A stretch of 64,000 nt of DNA from Niabella soli DSM 19437 (GCF_000243115.2 NZ_CP007035.1:2046001-2110000); one strand, 5' to 3'; shown: positions 51,009-60,919, counted from the stretch's first letter. Numbers and translations are program-made. The notes: generated by a model from the letters alone, not told the origin.

Positions 51009-51984
51009 CAGTTTCAAGCAGCGCATCAAACAGGATAGCCGCAGCAAGCTTTGCTGTCCGATCGTCCTGATCATACAACGGGTTTAGTTCAGCAATATCA
51101 AGAGATACTAGTTTACCCGATCGGCAGATTCTGCGCAGCATTGTGAAAAAAGGAGGACCGATTGCAACCCCGTTAAAGGCGGGAGCGCTTACACCCGGCG
51201 CTGCGGCGGCGGTAAATACATCCAGGTCTATGGTGAGATAAACCTGATCTACGGAGTCTAAAAATCGCTGCAGTTCGGATAAGACAGAAGGCAGATTCGC
51301 TTCAGTCAGGGAAAAGGCTTCAATATAATTAACGTTGAAAGCATCGGCTGTATCAAATAATTTTTGGGCATTGCTGATCCGCTGAATACCAATAGGCAGG
51401 TAGCGCAATGATTGCTCCTTCTTTTTCAGATCCATTGCTATCTGGTAAAACCCGGTACCTGAATTACCTTGGTTATTACCGGGTTCCCTGAGATCAAAAT
51501 GTGCATCAAAATTGACTACTCCAATTTGTGTAGTTGCAGCACTACTATTTTGTATCCCTTTAAAATGACCATAGGTTACTTCATGCCCACCACCGAGTAC
51601 AACAGGAAAGCCACCGTTCCTGATTACAGATCCAACGGCCGCTGCCAATTGATCTTGTGCGGCTTCAAGATTGCCTTCCAGACAAAGCACGTCGCCAGCA
51701 TCAAAGATTTTTATACCGGTGGCATGATGAACAGGCAGATTCTTTAATACAGCACGGAGCTGCTGCGGTCCCCCGGCCGCCCCTATTCGCCCGTTATTCC
51801 GCCGGACGCCTTCATCGCAGGGAAACCCGATCAGCACAAATGTTTTTTTCAAATCCGGCAATTTCTCCTTCAGGTCCAGGAATTGCACCACTTCTCCCCA
51901 GCGCTGATGCGAAGTTGCTGTTCCGTCCTTTTTTCCTTCCCATACCGCGGGAGCTATGGGCTGATATTCATTTTTCGATAGCAT
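51001..51984 (-). CDS. hutG: Formimidoylglutamase
   Basis: Mn-dependent ureohydrolase of 327 residues that splits N-formimidoyl-L-glutamate into glutamate and formamide, the last step of the pathway here. Arginase-family metal ligands are complete: GGGHE (His134), FDAHFD (Asp160, His162, Asp164) and TIDLDVF (Asp253, Asp255). It is the last gene of hutH-I-U-G, 73 bp after hutU. The stop codon and final codons lie within the ACCTGTGAGG end of the repeat element described next to it, so the C-terminus (ETDL) may have been altered by the insertion. Confidence 0.95.
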   Translation of the reverse strand: MLSKNEYQPIAPAVWEGKKDGTATSHQRWGEVVQFLDLKEKLPDLKKTFVLIGFPCDEGVRRNNGRIGAAGGPQQLRAVLKNLPVHHATGIKIFDAGDVLCLEGNLEAAQDQLAAAVGSVIRNGGFPVVLGGGHEVTYGHFKGIQNSSAATTQIGVVNFDAHFDLREPGNNQGNSGTGFYQIAMDLKKKEQSLRYLPIGIQRISNAQKLFDTADAFNVNYIEAFSLTEANLPSVLSELQRFLDSVDQVYLTIDLDVFTAAAAPGVSAPAFNGVAIGPPFFTMLRRICRSGKLVSLDIAELNPLYDQDDRTAKLAAAILFDALLETDL

Positions 51985-52057
51985 TTTCAGACTATTAAAT
52001 GTGATCTAATAAATCTCCTAAACCCGTTGCCACAAATGCACGAATAATTTTTCGCAT

Positions 52058-54058
52058 TTATTCTATTTCTGTTATTATAGCATCATCCACGAGATGCGCT
52101 TGAGTTACTCTTAACCCAGGCGTACGTTGCAATTCCCGGTTAAGTGCCTGCAGGGCCTCTTTGTTCCGCGCCCATGCCCGGCGTGCGATCCCATTATTCA
52201 CATCATAAAATAACATATTGGCCAGTTTCTGTTCTGCATCGGTGCTGCCATCCAGCACCAGTCCAAAACCACCATTGATCACTTCGCCCCAGCCCACACC
52301 ACCACCGTTATGAATAGAGACCCAGGTGGCGCCCCGGAAGCTGTCGCCGATAACATTATGCACCGCCATATCTGCAGTGAACCGGCTGCCGTCGTAAATA
52401 TTGCTTGTCTCCCGCCAGGGCGAATCCGTACCGCTGACATCATGATGATCACGGCCAATCACTACCGGGCTCGTCAGCCGGCCTTCCCGCACCGCATCAT
52501 TAAATTGCTTGGCGATCCTTATCCGTCCTTCCGCGTCTGCATAAAGAATACGGGCCATGGAACCCACTACCAGCTTGTTTTTCGCCGCTTCCCTTATCCA
52601 ATGAATATTGTCGCTTAGTTGTTGCTGAATTTCATCAGGTGCAGTGCGCCTCATTTCACTCAACACTTCCAGCGCCATCGCATCGGTCCGGTAAAGGTCC
52701 GCTTCCAACCCGGAAGTGCATACCCATCGGAACGGGCCAAATCCATAGTCGAAGCAGATCGGGCCTAAAATATCCTGTACGTAGGAGGGATAAATAAAAT
52801 CGGTTTTATTTGCTGCAAACACAGCGGCCCCGGCGCGCCCGGCCTCCAATAAAAACGCATTTCCATAATCAAAGAAATAAGTACCCAAAGCCGTATGCCG
52901 GTTGATGGCATTCACGTGTCGCACCAATGATTCTTTTACTTTTTGTTTAAATTGTTCCGGATCGGCAGCAAGCATTTTGTTGGCTGTATCAAATGAGATG
53001 CCCGCCGGGTAATACCCGCCTGACCAGGGATTATGCAGAGAGGTTTGGTCGCTTCCTACCGTTACAAATATCTTTTCCTCGTAAAAACGCTCCCATACAT
53101 CCACTACATTTCCTATATAAGCAAGCGATACTATTTCTTTTTGTTCTATAGCTTTTTTTGTACGCGCGCATAACTGGTCCAACTCCGCAATTAATTCATC
53201 CACCCATCCCTGCTGTTGTCTTTTTTTTGCAGCCAGCGGGTTTATTTCTGCACAAACCGTTATACATTTTGTAATAGTGCCCGCCTTAGGCTGGGCGCCG
53301 CTCATACCGCCCAACCCCGAGGTTAAAAACACTTTCGCTTCGGGCGTTTCGCCGGTTTTTAACTTTTTCCGGAAGGCGTTCATCAAGGTAATAGTGGTTC
53401 CATGCACAATACCCTGGGGCCCTATATACATATAAGAGCCCGCGGTCATTTGCCCGTACTGCGTTACGCCTAACGCATTATAACGCTCCCAATCATCGGG
53501 TCTGGAATAATTAGGAATCATCATGCCATTGGTGACTACCACCCGCGGCGCAGCAGTTGATGAAGGGAACAATCCCATTGGGTGACCACTATACATATGC
53601 AATGTTTGTTCTTCCGTCATCGTTGCCAGGTATTGCATTGTTAAGCGGTACTGCGCCCAGTTTTGAAACACGGCACCATTGCCACCATAGGTGATCAATT
53701 CCTGCGGATGCTGTGCTATAGCGGCATCCAGATTGTTCTGGATCATCAACATAATAGCAGCCGCCTGCCGGGTCTTTGCCGGGTAGGCGTCAACCGGCCT
53801 TGCATAAATTTTATGATCCGGCATAAAACGGTACATGTAGATCCGGCCGTAGGTATGCAACTCCTCCATAAATTCCTGTGCCAATACCTTATGCCAGGTT
53901 TCGGGAAAATAACGCAGGGCATTGCGGACCGCCAACTGCCGCTCTTCTTTGTTTAATACCGCTTTTCGTACAGGAGCATGACTAAGACCGGAATCCGGTG
54001 CTTTTTTTGCAGGCAATACATCCGGTATGCCCTGTAGTATTTCTTCCTGGAATGTCAT
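52058..54058 (-). CDS. hutU: Urocanate hydratase
   Basis: NAD-dependent enzyme of 666 residues that converts urocanate to imidazolone propionate, the second step of histidine breakdown. Family motifs are visible: YIGPQGIVHGTTITL, FLTSGLGGMSGAQPKAG, TAVCAEINPLA-like ITVCAEINPLAAKKR, HNPWSGGYYPAGISF, and the C-terminal NGGGVGWGEVINGGFGLVLDG. It is about 110 residues longer than the B. subtilis enzyme, as in other Bacteroidota. The ATG at 54058 (MTFQEEIL) is preferred over one six codons upstream. Confidence 0.95.
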   Translation of the reverse strand: MTFQEEILQGIPDVLPAKKAPDSGLSHAPVRKAVLNKEERQLAVRNALRYFPETWHKVLAQEFMEELHTYGRIYMYRFMPDHKIYARPVDAYPAKTRQAAAIMLMIQNNLDAAIAQHPQELITYGGNGAVFQNWAQYRLTMQYLATMTEEQTLHMYSGHPMGLFPSSTAAPRVVVTNGMMIPNYSRPDDWERYNALGVTQYGQMTAGSYMYIGPQGIVHGTTITLMNAFRKKLKTGETPEAKVFLTSGLGGMSGAQPKAGTITKCITVCAEINPLAAKKRQQQGWVDELIAELDQLCARTKKAIEQKEIVSLAYIGNVVDVWERFYEEKIFVTVGSDQTSLHNPWSGGYYPAGISFDTANKMLAADPEQFKQKVKESLVRHVNAINRHTALGTYFFDYGNAFLLEAGRAGAAVFAANKTDFIYPSYVQDILGPICFDYGFGPFRWVCTSGLEADLYRTDAMALEVLSEMRRTAPDEIQQQLSDNIHWIREAAKNKLVVGSMARILYADAEGRIRIAKQFNDAVREGRLTSPVVIGRDHHDVSGTDSPWRETSNIYDGSRFTADMAVHNVIGDSFRGATWVSIHNGGGVGWGEVINGGFGLVLDGSTDAEQKLANMLFYDVNNGIARRAWARNKEALQALNRELQRTPGLRVTQAHLVDDAIITEIE

Positions 54059-54076
54059 ATTGATCGAATTAATCAT

Positions 54077-54344
54077 TAAAGTTGTTTAAACGTTTTACGG
54101 AAGCAAAGCTGTGTCTGGGTTTCCCGCCGATTTTAGACAGATTCAATACCTCGCAGATATCCGTAGATTGATTTTCTGCGCAAATCAGCGCAAAAAAATC
54201 GGCGCAGATTTGCGGGAAATACCACTGCTTTATTTTTGGCCCGGCTTAATGCTACTATGAACGCCTGTTGCGTCGCACTCTTCGGCGTTCTGTCCGTTAC
54301 TCAGCAATATTCGTTCGCAAATCAAATACCGTGTTCTTATGAAT
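54077..54344. repeat. Spacer in the hut operon with CGCAAATC/GCGCAGATTTGCG inverted words
   Basis: The 286-bp gap from hutI to hutU is unusually long for this operon. It contains CGCAAATCAGCGC (54179-54191) and GCGCAGATTTGCG (54202-54214), inverted with 12 of 13 matching around an A-rich loop. No T run follows, so I read it as an interspersed repeat rather than a terminator. The rest holds no recognisable feature; an internal promoter cannot be excluded. Confidence 0.55.
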
Positions 54345-55583
54345 CTATATTCGTTCCCCGTTTTTCCATACTTCTGAGGGTTGCAAACGTCCCTGCTGAT
54401 AAGTAATTTCTTTATAACAATCCGTTTCATACACGGCAAAATCAGCCCGGTAACCCGGCGCCAGCAGCCCTCTGTCGTTGAGCTTTAAGCCTGCCGCCGC
54501 CCGAAAGGTGATGGCCGCCAGCACTTCCGCATTCGTCAATTTTTCAATCGATGCCAGAACAGCCGCCTGCAACACCAGGCTTCCCATGGGTGCAGAACCG
54601 GGATTCCAGTCGGTAGCAATAGCAAGCGCACAACCGGCATCTAATAGTTTACGTGCCGGTGCAAAGGCGCAACCAAGTCCCATTGATGCGCCGGGCAATG
54701 CCGTTGCAATTACATTCGATTTTGCCAACCGGTCAATTTCCCGTTGCGTTGCCGCCTCCAGGTGGTCGGCGCTCAGCGCATTTAATCTCACTGCAACCTC
54801 ACTTCCCGAAGGCGTAAACTGATCGGCATGCACGGTAATATCAAATCCCATCTTCCGCGCCTGTTGCAAATAAGGGATTGCCAGCTCCGCAGAAAAAGCG
54901 CCTTGCTCAATAAACACATCTACACGTGTTGTCAATTGTTCTTGTTGTATAACAGGGAACAAATCTGTTACGACCTGCTCCAGATAGGTTTCAGGACTAC
55001 CATCAAAATCGTTCGGTACCACATGTGCCGCCAGGCAGGTAGCCACCAGGTCTGCCTTTGTCAGCAGCGCCGCGTCCTGTATTGCCTGCAAGAGCTTCAG
55101 CTCATCGGCAACCGTTAGCCCATAACCGCTCTTGACCTCAATGGTTGTAATACCTTGCTCCAACAGGTGTTGTGCATGTTCCGCTGTTATTGCCGCCAGT
55201 TGCAGACGCGATAAGGCTCTTGTATCTTTAACAGTGCTCCAGATGCCACCGCCCTTTCGGGCGATCTCCTGGTAAGAGCTTCCCGCATTTCGTAAGGCAA
55301 AATCATTCGCCCGGGATCCACCAAACGCAATATGCGTATGCATATCAACAAAACCGGGCAACACTACACCGGGTACCGCCGGTTGCTGTACCAGAACTTC
55401 TTTTTTTTTTGCCAGTGATTCAAAAGCGCCAACCGCTTCAATATGACCGCCGTTTAAAAGAATGCCGCCATTGGCTATAATGGGTAACTGCTCGTCTTTT
55501 AAAGGACCTTTTAATGGCAGCCCTTCCATAGTAACGATCTCTTTAAAAGGACCCAGCAGCGTGTATGGTTGTTTTCTTTTCAT
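54345..55583 (-). CDS. hutI: Imidazolonepropionase
   Basis: Metal-dependent amidohydrolase of 412 residues that hydrolyses imidazolone propionate to N-formimidoyl-L-glutamate, the third step. The metal motif DMHTHIAFGGSR carries His82 and His84; ITVHADQFTPSGSEVA, SADHLEA and ATDWNPGSAP are further conserved segments. It starts on the base after hutH ends, so translation is coupled. It is a true HxH enzyme, unlike the two amidohydrolase-like proteins at 8366-12727. Confidence 0.96.
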   Translation of the reverse strand: MKRKQPYTLLGPFKEIVTMEGLPLKGPLKDEQLPIIANGGILLNGGHIEAVGAFESLAKKKEVLVQQPAVPGVVLPGFVDMHTHIAFGGSRANDFALRNAGSSYQEIARKGGGIWSTVKDTRALSRLQLAAITAEHAQHLLEQGITTIEVKSGYGLTVADELKLLQAIQDAALLTKADLVATCLAAHVVPNDFDGSPETYLEQVVTDLFPVIQQEQLTTRVDVFIEQGAFSAELAIPYLQQARKMGFDITVHADQFTPSGSEVAVRLNALSADHLEAATQREIDRLAKSNVIATALPGASMGLGCAFAPARKLLDAGCALAIATDWNPGSAPMGSLVLQAAVLASIEKLTNAEVLAAITFRAAAGLKLNDRGLLAPGYRADFAVYETDCYKEITYQQGRLQPSEVWKNGERI

Positions 55584-57158
55584 TTAAAAAGAATCAAAAA
55601 GGGTCGCCAGATCGGTAACATAGGGAATGGCCTCCTTAGCCGCCACTTCTTTAGCAGCATCAATTAATGCGCCGGAGCGCACCAGGTCCAGAGCTTCTTC
55701 AATATAGCCGGTCATTACCTGGTCTGTTTCAATATGGGGGACCTTCGTGCGCATCCTCTCATGCACTTTTTCGATAATGCGGGTGGGTTTCAGGGGTGCA
55801 TGAAAATCTAATGCCTGCGCCGCACAGATCAGCTCAATGCTCTGAATCCTTTCTATATTCCCCAGCACCTGTAACAGTTTTCTTCCGCTGATGGAGCCCA
55901 TGCTCACATGATCTTCCTGGCCCAAAGAGGTAGGTATACTGTCGGCGCTGGCCGGAAAACACAGGGACTTATTCTCGCTTACCAGGGCCGCGGTGGTATA
56001 TTGCAACATCATAAATCCCGAATTAAGTCCCACCGATTTGAGCAATAATTTGGGAACGCCCGGCGTATCTCCTTCTAAAGAAAGATACACACGGCGGTCT
56101 GCTATATTGCCTATTTCAGCAGCAGCCAGGCATGCATAGTCCAGCGCCATGGCCAGCGGTTGTCCGTGAAAATTTCCACCGCTGATCGTTAGCGATTCAT
56201 CGATCAGTAAAGGGTTATCTGTAACCGAATTGATCTCTGTTTCCACCAGCTCTTTTAAATGCAGCCAGGCGGTTCGGGAAGCACCATGCACCTGCGGCAC
56301 ACAGCGTAATGAATAGGGGTCCTGCACACGGGAGCAATTGGCATGAGAGGCCACAATTGCCGACCCGTTTAACAGGTTGTAAATAACCGATGCTACAAAC
56401 CGGTTGCCCTTAAAAGGCCGCAGCGCATGAAGTTCCGGGTAAAAGGGTTTACTGGAAGCGCTCAATCCTTCCAGCATCAGCACGGCATTCAGATCTGCCT
56501 GCATCAATATTTTATAAAACCGGGCTACACCCATCACTGCATGGGCTGCAATAAACTGCGTTCCGTTGATCAGCGCCAATCCTTCTTTAGCCCCCAACTG
56601 CAACGGAGATACCTTTAACTCCCGCAGTACCTCGGCCGCCGGCTGAATGGTATCCTTATAGTGTACATACCCAAAACCAATAAGGGGAAGGAATAAATGA
56701 GCCAAAGGGGCAAGATCGCCCGAAGCGCCTACCGATCCCTGCTCCGGCACAACGGGAATAACATCCGCCTCGATATGCCAGATGATGCGATCGATCGTTT
56801 CCTCCCGGATCCCTGAAAATCCTTTTGCCAGCGCATGTACCTTCAGCACCAGCATCAGCCTGGACAATGCTTTACTGATGGGGCCGCCTACGCCAACGGC
56901 ATGACTCTTTAAAATATTTTCCTGTAATGACCGGGTATCTTCTTTATTGATCAGCGTAGTGCATAAAGGGCCAAAACCCGTGTTTATTCCGTAAACGACG
57001 GTGCCCGATGCCACGATAGCCTCTACAAGCCGCGCACCGTTGCGCACTTGTTGCCGCCCCGCTGCTGATAAAACACCCTTCACTGTTCCTTTTGTTATAT
57101 CCAATGCAAGGGACGCTTTCAGATGATCTTCTCCGTATTTAAAAATGGGTTCACTCAT
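55584..57158 (-). CDS. hutH: Histidine ammonia-lyase
   Basis: Enzyme of 524 residues that deaminates L-histidine to urocanate, the first step of the pathway. The autocatalytic MIO triad Ala145-Ser146-Gly147 lies in GSVGASGDLAPLAH, and Tyr56 in VVYGINTGFG is the general base. The ATG at 57158 (MSEPIFKYG) is chosen; the frame opens further upstream. It is the first gene of hutH-I-U-G and is divergent from a LysR gene whose product probably controls it. A -7 box TAATTTTG lies on the minus strand at 57195-57202. Confidence 0.96.
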   Translation of the reverse strand: MSEPIFKYGEDHLKASLALDITKGTVKGVLSAAGRQQVRNGARLVEAIVASGTVVYGINTGFGPLCTTLINKEDTRSLQENILKSHAVGVGGPISKALSRLMLVLKVHALAKGFSGIREETIDRIIWHIEADVIPVVPEQGSVGASGDLAPLAHLFLPLIGFGYVHYKDTIQPAAEVLRELKVSPLQLGAKEGLALINGTQFIAAHAVMGVARFYKILMQADLNAVLMLEGLSASSKPFYPELHALRPFKGNRFVASVIYNLLNGSAIVASHANCSRVQDPYSLRCVPQVHGASRTAWLHLKELVETEINSVTDNPLLIDESLTISGGNFHGQPLAMALDYACLAAAEIGNIADRRVYLSLEGDTPGVPKLLLKSVGLNSGFMMLQYTTAALVSENKSLCFPASADSIPTSLGQEDHVSMGSISGRKLLQVLGNIERIQSIELICAAQALDFHAPLKPTRIIEKVHERMRTKVPHIETDQVMTGYIEEALDLVRSGALIDAAKEVAAKEAIPYVTDLATLFDSF

Positions 57159-57194
57159 AATATTGTAAGCACGCGGCCCTACTCTTTTATTTGT

Positions 57195-57202
57195 CAAAAT
57201 TA
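57195..57202 (-). promoter_or_regulatory. -7 box of the hut operon
   Basis: TAATTTTG on the minus strand fits TAnnTTTG, 37 bp before the hutH ATG. The -33 position is not clearly TTTG, as expected for an activator-dependent promoter. Confidence 0.5.
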
Positions 57203-57214
57203 ACGCAGCCGGTT

Positions 57215-57251
57215 AATAATTAATAATACTAATTTTATCAATAATTAATAA
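57215..57251. promoter_or_regulatory. Direct repeat in the hutH-LysR divergent region
   Basis: AATAATTAATAA occurs at 57215-57226 and 57240-57251, a 25-bp period. It lies between the two divergent starts, upstream of the hutH -7 box, and is a candidate binding site for the LysR regulator. The stretch also reads as low-complexity AT, so the assignment is tentative. Confidence 0.4.
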
Positions 57252-57253
57252 CT

Positions 57254-58171
57254 ATGAGTTATCAAATAGAATTAAGGCATTTACATTATTTCAGCGTATT
57301 GGCCGAAGAGCTGCATTATCGCAAAGCAGCCGAGCGTCTTTATATTTCGCAACCCGGACTAACCCGGCAGATAAAGCAAATGGAAGCGCTATACGGAACT
57401 GATTTATTTGTGCGCGGAAAACGATTCGTACAACTGACCGCCGCGGGAAAATTCCTGCAAACGGAGGTCCTCATCTTATTGAATCAATTAGATAATATAC
57501 AACTGCAGTTAAAACAGATCGGCGAAGGAAAAAGGGCCGAGTTAAAGATCGGGTTTATCGGCTCTGCCGCACAAACGGTGATTCCTGATGTCCTGTTTCA
57601 ATTAAATAAGCGATACCCCGATATTGCCATTAGTTTGAACGAGCTCCCCAATGAAACCCAGCTTGAATACCTGCAGGAAAATAAGCTCGATTTTGGGTTG
57701 GTGCGCTCACATATTGCTCCTGCGGGGCTTACATTAAAGAAAATTACAGAAGAGCCTTTTTCGCTGGTAGTGCCCAAAAATCATCGCATCCAGTTGCGCA
57801 ATTTCAAATCAATAAAACAATTTGAACAGGAGCACTTCATTCTATTTGCCCGGGACTACAGCACGGAATATTACCAGTTGGTAATGAGTATTTTCAGCGA
57901 CAGTGGTTTTACACCGCAGGTGCATCATAAAACGGTAAATGCGCTTACTATTTTCAAGCTGGTAGAAAAAGGGATGGGCATTGCTATTGTTCCTTCCTCA
58001 CTGTGCCAGGGCTATTCCATTCCCGTGAATTTTATACCACTGACCCGGATCCCGCAACGCAGCCAGTTATCTTTGGTATGGAACGCAAAGAACCGGAACC
58101 CCGGTGTAAAAGCACTATTGGAAACCCTATTTCGGAATAAGGCTTACCGGCAAAATAAACTCATAAAATAA
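57254..58171 (+). CDS. LysR-family regulator divergent from hut
   Basis: Transcriptional regulator of 305 residues. Residues about 5-65 are a LysR winged helix-turn-helix (LRHLHYFSVLAEELHYRKAAERLYISQPGLTRQIKQMEALYGTDLFVR). The remainder (about 90-300) is a periplasmic-binding-like co-inducer domain. Its position, divergent from hutH with 95 bp between starts, suggests it activates the hut operon, perhaps with urocanate or histidine. In many bacteria HutC (GntR type) does this job. Its last 45 bases overlap the convergent gene at 58127. Confidence 0.9.
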   Translation: MSYQIELRHLHYFSVLAEELHYRKAAERLYISQPGLTRQIKQMEALYGTDLFVRGKRFVQLTAAGKFLQTEVLILLNQLDNIQLQLKQIGEGKRAELKIGFIGSAAQTVIPDVLFQLNKRYPDIAISLNELPNETQLEYLQENKLDFGLVRSHIAPAGLTLKKITEEPFSLVVPKNHRIQLRNFKSIKQFEQEHFILFARDYSTEYYQLVMSIFSDSGFTPQVHHKTVNALTIFKLVEKGMGIAIVPSSLCQGYSIPVNFIPLTRIPQRSQLSLVWNAKNRNPGVKALLETLFRNKAYRQNKLIK

Positions 58172-60919
58172 TCGGGGACCATCAGGCACCACCAGGTCCT
58201 GCGTCAGACGCTCCCCTATACGGAATCCAAAAGTTAGCGGGTATTGGTTCCACCATTGCGTGTCCACATATATTTCCGCCCCGGCGCTTTGCAAGTTTTT
58301 ATATGGGGCCGATCGATTTTCTTTGATCACCGAATAATCGAAGAATGCAGCGCCCCGCACCCGCTGCAGGTACAGGATGTTCCCAAATCCCCAATCGGGA
58401 TATAACAAGGGCAGGTGATAGTTGAAAGTAGCCGTACCAGCCCGTACCGCGCTCACTGCATTAAAGCCGCGTGCAAAATTGAGCTGGTTGCTAAACAGTT
58501 GGTATTTTGCTGAAGACTCCTGTTCGGTAACGGACAGAACAAAACTATGTGTGGGCAATAATCCAGGCAGGTAACCTGTGGCTTTTGCCAACAGTTGCCG
58601 GCTGATCCATTGGTTCAACGCATACCGGTATTGTCCCTTAATACCCAAACCCCATTTGGGGAAAATATCCATCCGGGATTGCTGCACCTGCGCTCCAAAA
58701 CCCAGGCTGTGCGTCAGGTAGCCGAAATGAATACCAGGTTGCGTTGTGATCTGATCAAAATCATGCTGATAACCAAGATTGGTTCCGGCATTCAGATATT
58801 TGTACAAACGCCCGTCTATCCAGCTTAGCGGAACAGAAAACGACAGGTAATTATCCCATTGGTTCCATCTCCGAAGCCTTTGGCTGATCATCACTTCCCT
58901 GTTGAAACTATACTGAGAGCCTATTCCTATATAAGGATATAATCCGCCGTAGGTAATGCTGCCGCCTACCGTGCTGCTTTTGTCATTTTGGTTATAGATA
59001 TAATACAGGTTGGTTTGAGTGGTGTTCAATATGTTATTTCCATAAACAGTAAAACTGTATTCAGGATCGATATAATTGGGGCGCCAGCTATGCAAATTTA
59101 CCGGCCGGGTTAACTGTGCATATTTTTTTGAGGGCCTGGGTGCTACAGCAATATTTAAAGGGCTTTCCGCATGAGGTAAAGAATCACTCACAAATCCTGA
59201 AGCAGCCTGCACAAAAGCGTTCGGGTCCTGGTTGGTCCAGCGGCTGTCGTTTTCATTTTGCTGCCGCAACCGGTAGCCTTCGTCTGTAAAGCTGCTCCAA
59301 TGAAGCCGTTCCCTGGAAGCATTGATAAAATAAGCGCCCAACTCCTTGTTCTCCAACTTTTTTATTTGATGCGACTGAAGATCGACTGAAAAGATAGCGT
59401 CCTGTAACCCCATGGAGCCGATGAAATACACTTTATGATCAAACAGGCTGATTTGCCCTACCGGGCGATGGGTTGGCGGGGTAAGCGGGGTTATTTTTTT
59501 TGTACGGAAATGGATCAGCCCAATATACGAATCGCCATTCTGTTGCCGGACGGCTGCAATTACCTCATACCGGCTTTTGATTTTAGGGTTGGCAAAATAA
59601 TCGATACCCGCCATGGCAAATTTATCAAGGATGTTACCCGTAGCTGCATCCAGCAGTACTAAAGAAGAGTGGCCTTTTAAATCAACGCTGTTCGCCGCCA
59701 GCAATTTTCCGTCAACTGAAATATCGGGAGAAAAATAACGGGTACGGGTAGTGACCTTCCGCTGTGTTCCCGACCGTAAATCTATCAGCCTTAATGAGCT
59801 ATAGGTTTTCCAGGACCAGCGGGGGTCTGCTTCCAGCGCAGCATACACAATCTTTCCATTCGAGTAACTGAATTGCGTTTCATTACTTATGTCCCGGTAG
59901 CGCACCAGGTGCTCGCCCATGCGGTCCCGGATGTAAAATGCCGGTCTTTGTTTTACGGTAGCTTTTAAATACAACAGCGCCCCGTCATCCATTTGCTGGG
60001 GATAATAATAGTTCGCAAGCCCCTCTTCACCGTTCGTGGGTTTAGCCGCGGGGGGGACGGGCCTTGTTTCAATGCCATAGATCTTTTTATAATAATCAAA
60101 CGCATCGTCAATAAACCGGCGGTAGCTTAAGCCGGTATGATGCAGGATGGCTTTTTGCATAGGATAAAACAATCCCTTAAAAGCGGCAGCTTCAGCGGTT
60201 ACCTTTCCCCAGAAACCGGCCCCATACTTTGCGTAGCCGTAGTTTACAAGCAAATAACCCAGGTAGTAGTGGTTCGGCACATAATCCTTAAAGGAGCCAT
60301 TGCGCAATTTCATCCATTTGTAATTTTTGCCCGCTGCCCAAAGCGTGGGGTAACTATTTACAAAAGACGGAAGCCGGCCCCTGCCCTGCGCAGACAGAAA
60401 GGTTTCCTGGAAAACGGCATCGCCTTCAAAAAACCAGTTCGGCACAGCAGCATTTACAGCCAGGGAGTAGCCGTCCTGCCCAAAAACTTCGTGCAGCAGC
60501 CTGCTTGCCCCCCGGTTAAAATTATTATACTGCTCTACATGCCGGTATTCATGCAGCGCCAACTGATCTGCCCAATGCAGGGTTCCCTGGTCAAAATTAT
60601 CAGCCGGCGGCGTCAGGTAAAACTCGCTGCGGAACGGACCTAAACCCACATAACCATTAGAGCCGACCGGCTGATTTTGCAGCACTATATTAATTTTTTT
60701 AACGCTGCTGCCCAGCGGATGGTAATTTTTGCCGGCAATTGTACTTACGATAGCCGCCACCCGGTTTGCAGTGGTATCCAATCCCTTTGGGTAAATAACA
60801 CGCACGGTGTCAGAATCTATTTGCCGCCAGTGCAAAGAAGGCGGATTCCCCCCAAACTGCTGGGCGTTTGCCAATTGTGCCATTAATAACAATGCCATCC
60901 AATACAAAAGCTTCCTCAT
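58127..60919 (-). CDS. Zincin / beta-propeller / outer-membrane barrel protein
   Basis: Exported protein of 930 residues with a signal peptide (cleavage near ANAQ, 20). Residues about 25-270 form a gluzincin-like domain: HEYRH (His123, Glu124, His127) and PNWFFEGDAVFQE with Glu165 as probable third zinc ligand. Residues about 290-560 are a TolB/WD-like propeller (blades such as YFSPDISVDGKLLAAN). Residues about 620-930 are alternating aromatic strands ending in a Lys after LIPK, as expected of an outer-membrane barrel. No family name is certain; the layout suggests a surface-exposed peptidase. The overlap with the LysR gene end is 45 bp. Confidence 0.75.
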   Translation of the reverse strand: MRKLLYWMALLLMAQLANAQQFGGNPPSLHWRQIDSDTVRVIYPKGLDTTANRVAAIVSTIAGKNYHPLGSSVKKINIVLQNQPVGSNGYVGLGPFRSEFYLTPPADNFDQGTLHWADQLALHEYRHVEQYNNFNRGASRLLHEVFGQDGYSLAVNAAVPNWFFEGDAVFQETFLSAQGRGRLPSFVNSYPTLWAAGKNYKWMKLRNGSFKDYVPNHYYLGYLLVNYGYAKYGAGFWGKVTAEAAAFKGLFYPMQKAILHHTGLSYRRFIDDAFDYYKKIYGIETRPVPPAAKPTNGEEGLANYYYPQQMDDGALLYLKATVKQRPAFYIRDRMGEHLVRYRDISNETQFSYSNGKIVYAALEADPRWSWKTYSSLRLIDLRSGTQRKVTTRTRYFSPDISVDGKLLAANSVDLKGHSSLVLLDAATGNILDKFAMAGIDYFANPKIKSRYEVIAAVRQQNGDSYIGLIHFRTKKITPLTPPTHRPVGQISLFDHKVYFIGSMGLQDAIFSVDLQSHQIKKLENKELGAYFINASRERLHWSSFTDEGYRLRQQNENDSRWTNQDPNAFVQAASGFVSDSLPHAESPLNIAVAPRPSKKYAQLTRPVNLHSWRPNYIDPEYSFTVYGNNILNTTQTNLYYIYNQNDKSSTVGGSITYGGLYPYIGIGSQYSFNREVMISQRLRRWNQWDNYLSFSVPLSWIDGRLYKYLNAGTNLGYQHDFDQITTQPGIHFGYLTHSLGFGAQVQQSRMDIFPKWGLGIKGQYRYALNQWISRQLLAKATGYLPGLLPTHSFVLSVTEQESSAKYQLFSNQLNFARGFNAVSAVRAGTATFNYHLPLLYPDWGFGNILYLQRVRGAAFFDYSVIKENRSAPYKNLQSAGAEIYVDTQWWNQYPLTFGFRIGERLTQDLVVPDGPRLFYEFILPVSLIPK

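Noticed and set aside
54179-54214. Inverted words in the hutI-hutU gap as a terminator
   Set aside because: No T run after the stem on the minus strand, and the same word type behaves as a spacer repeat.
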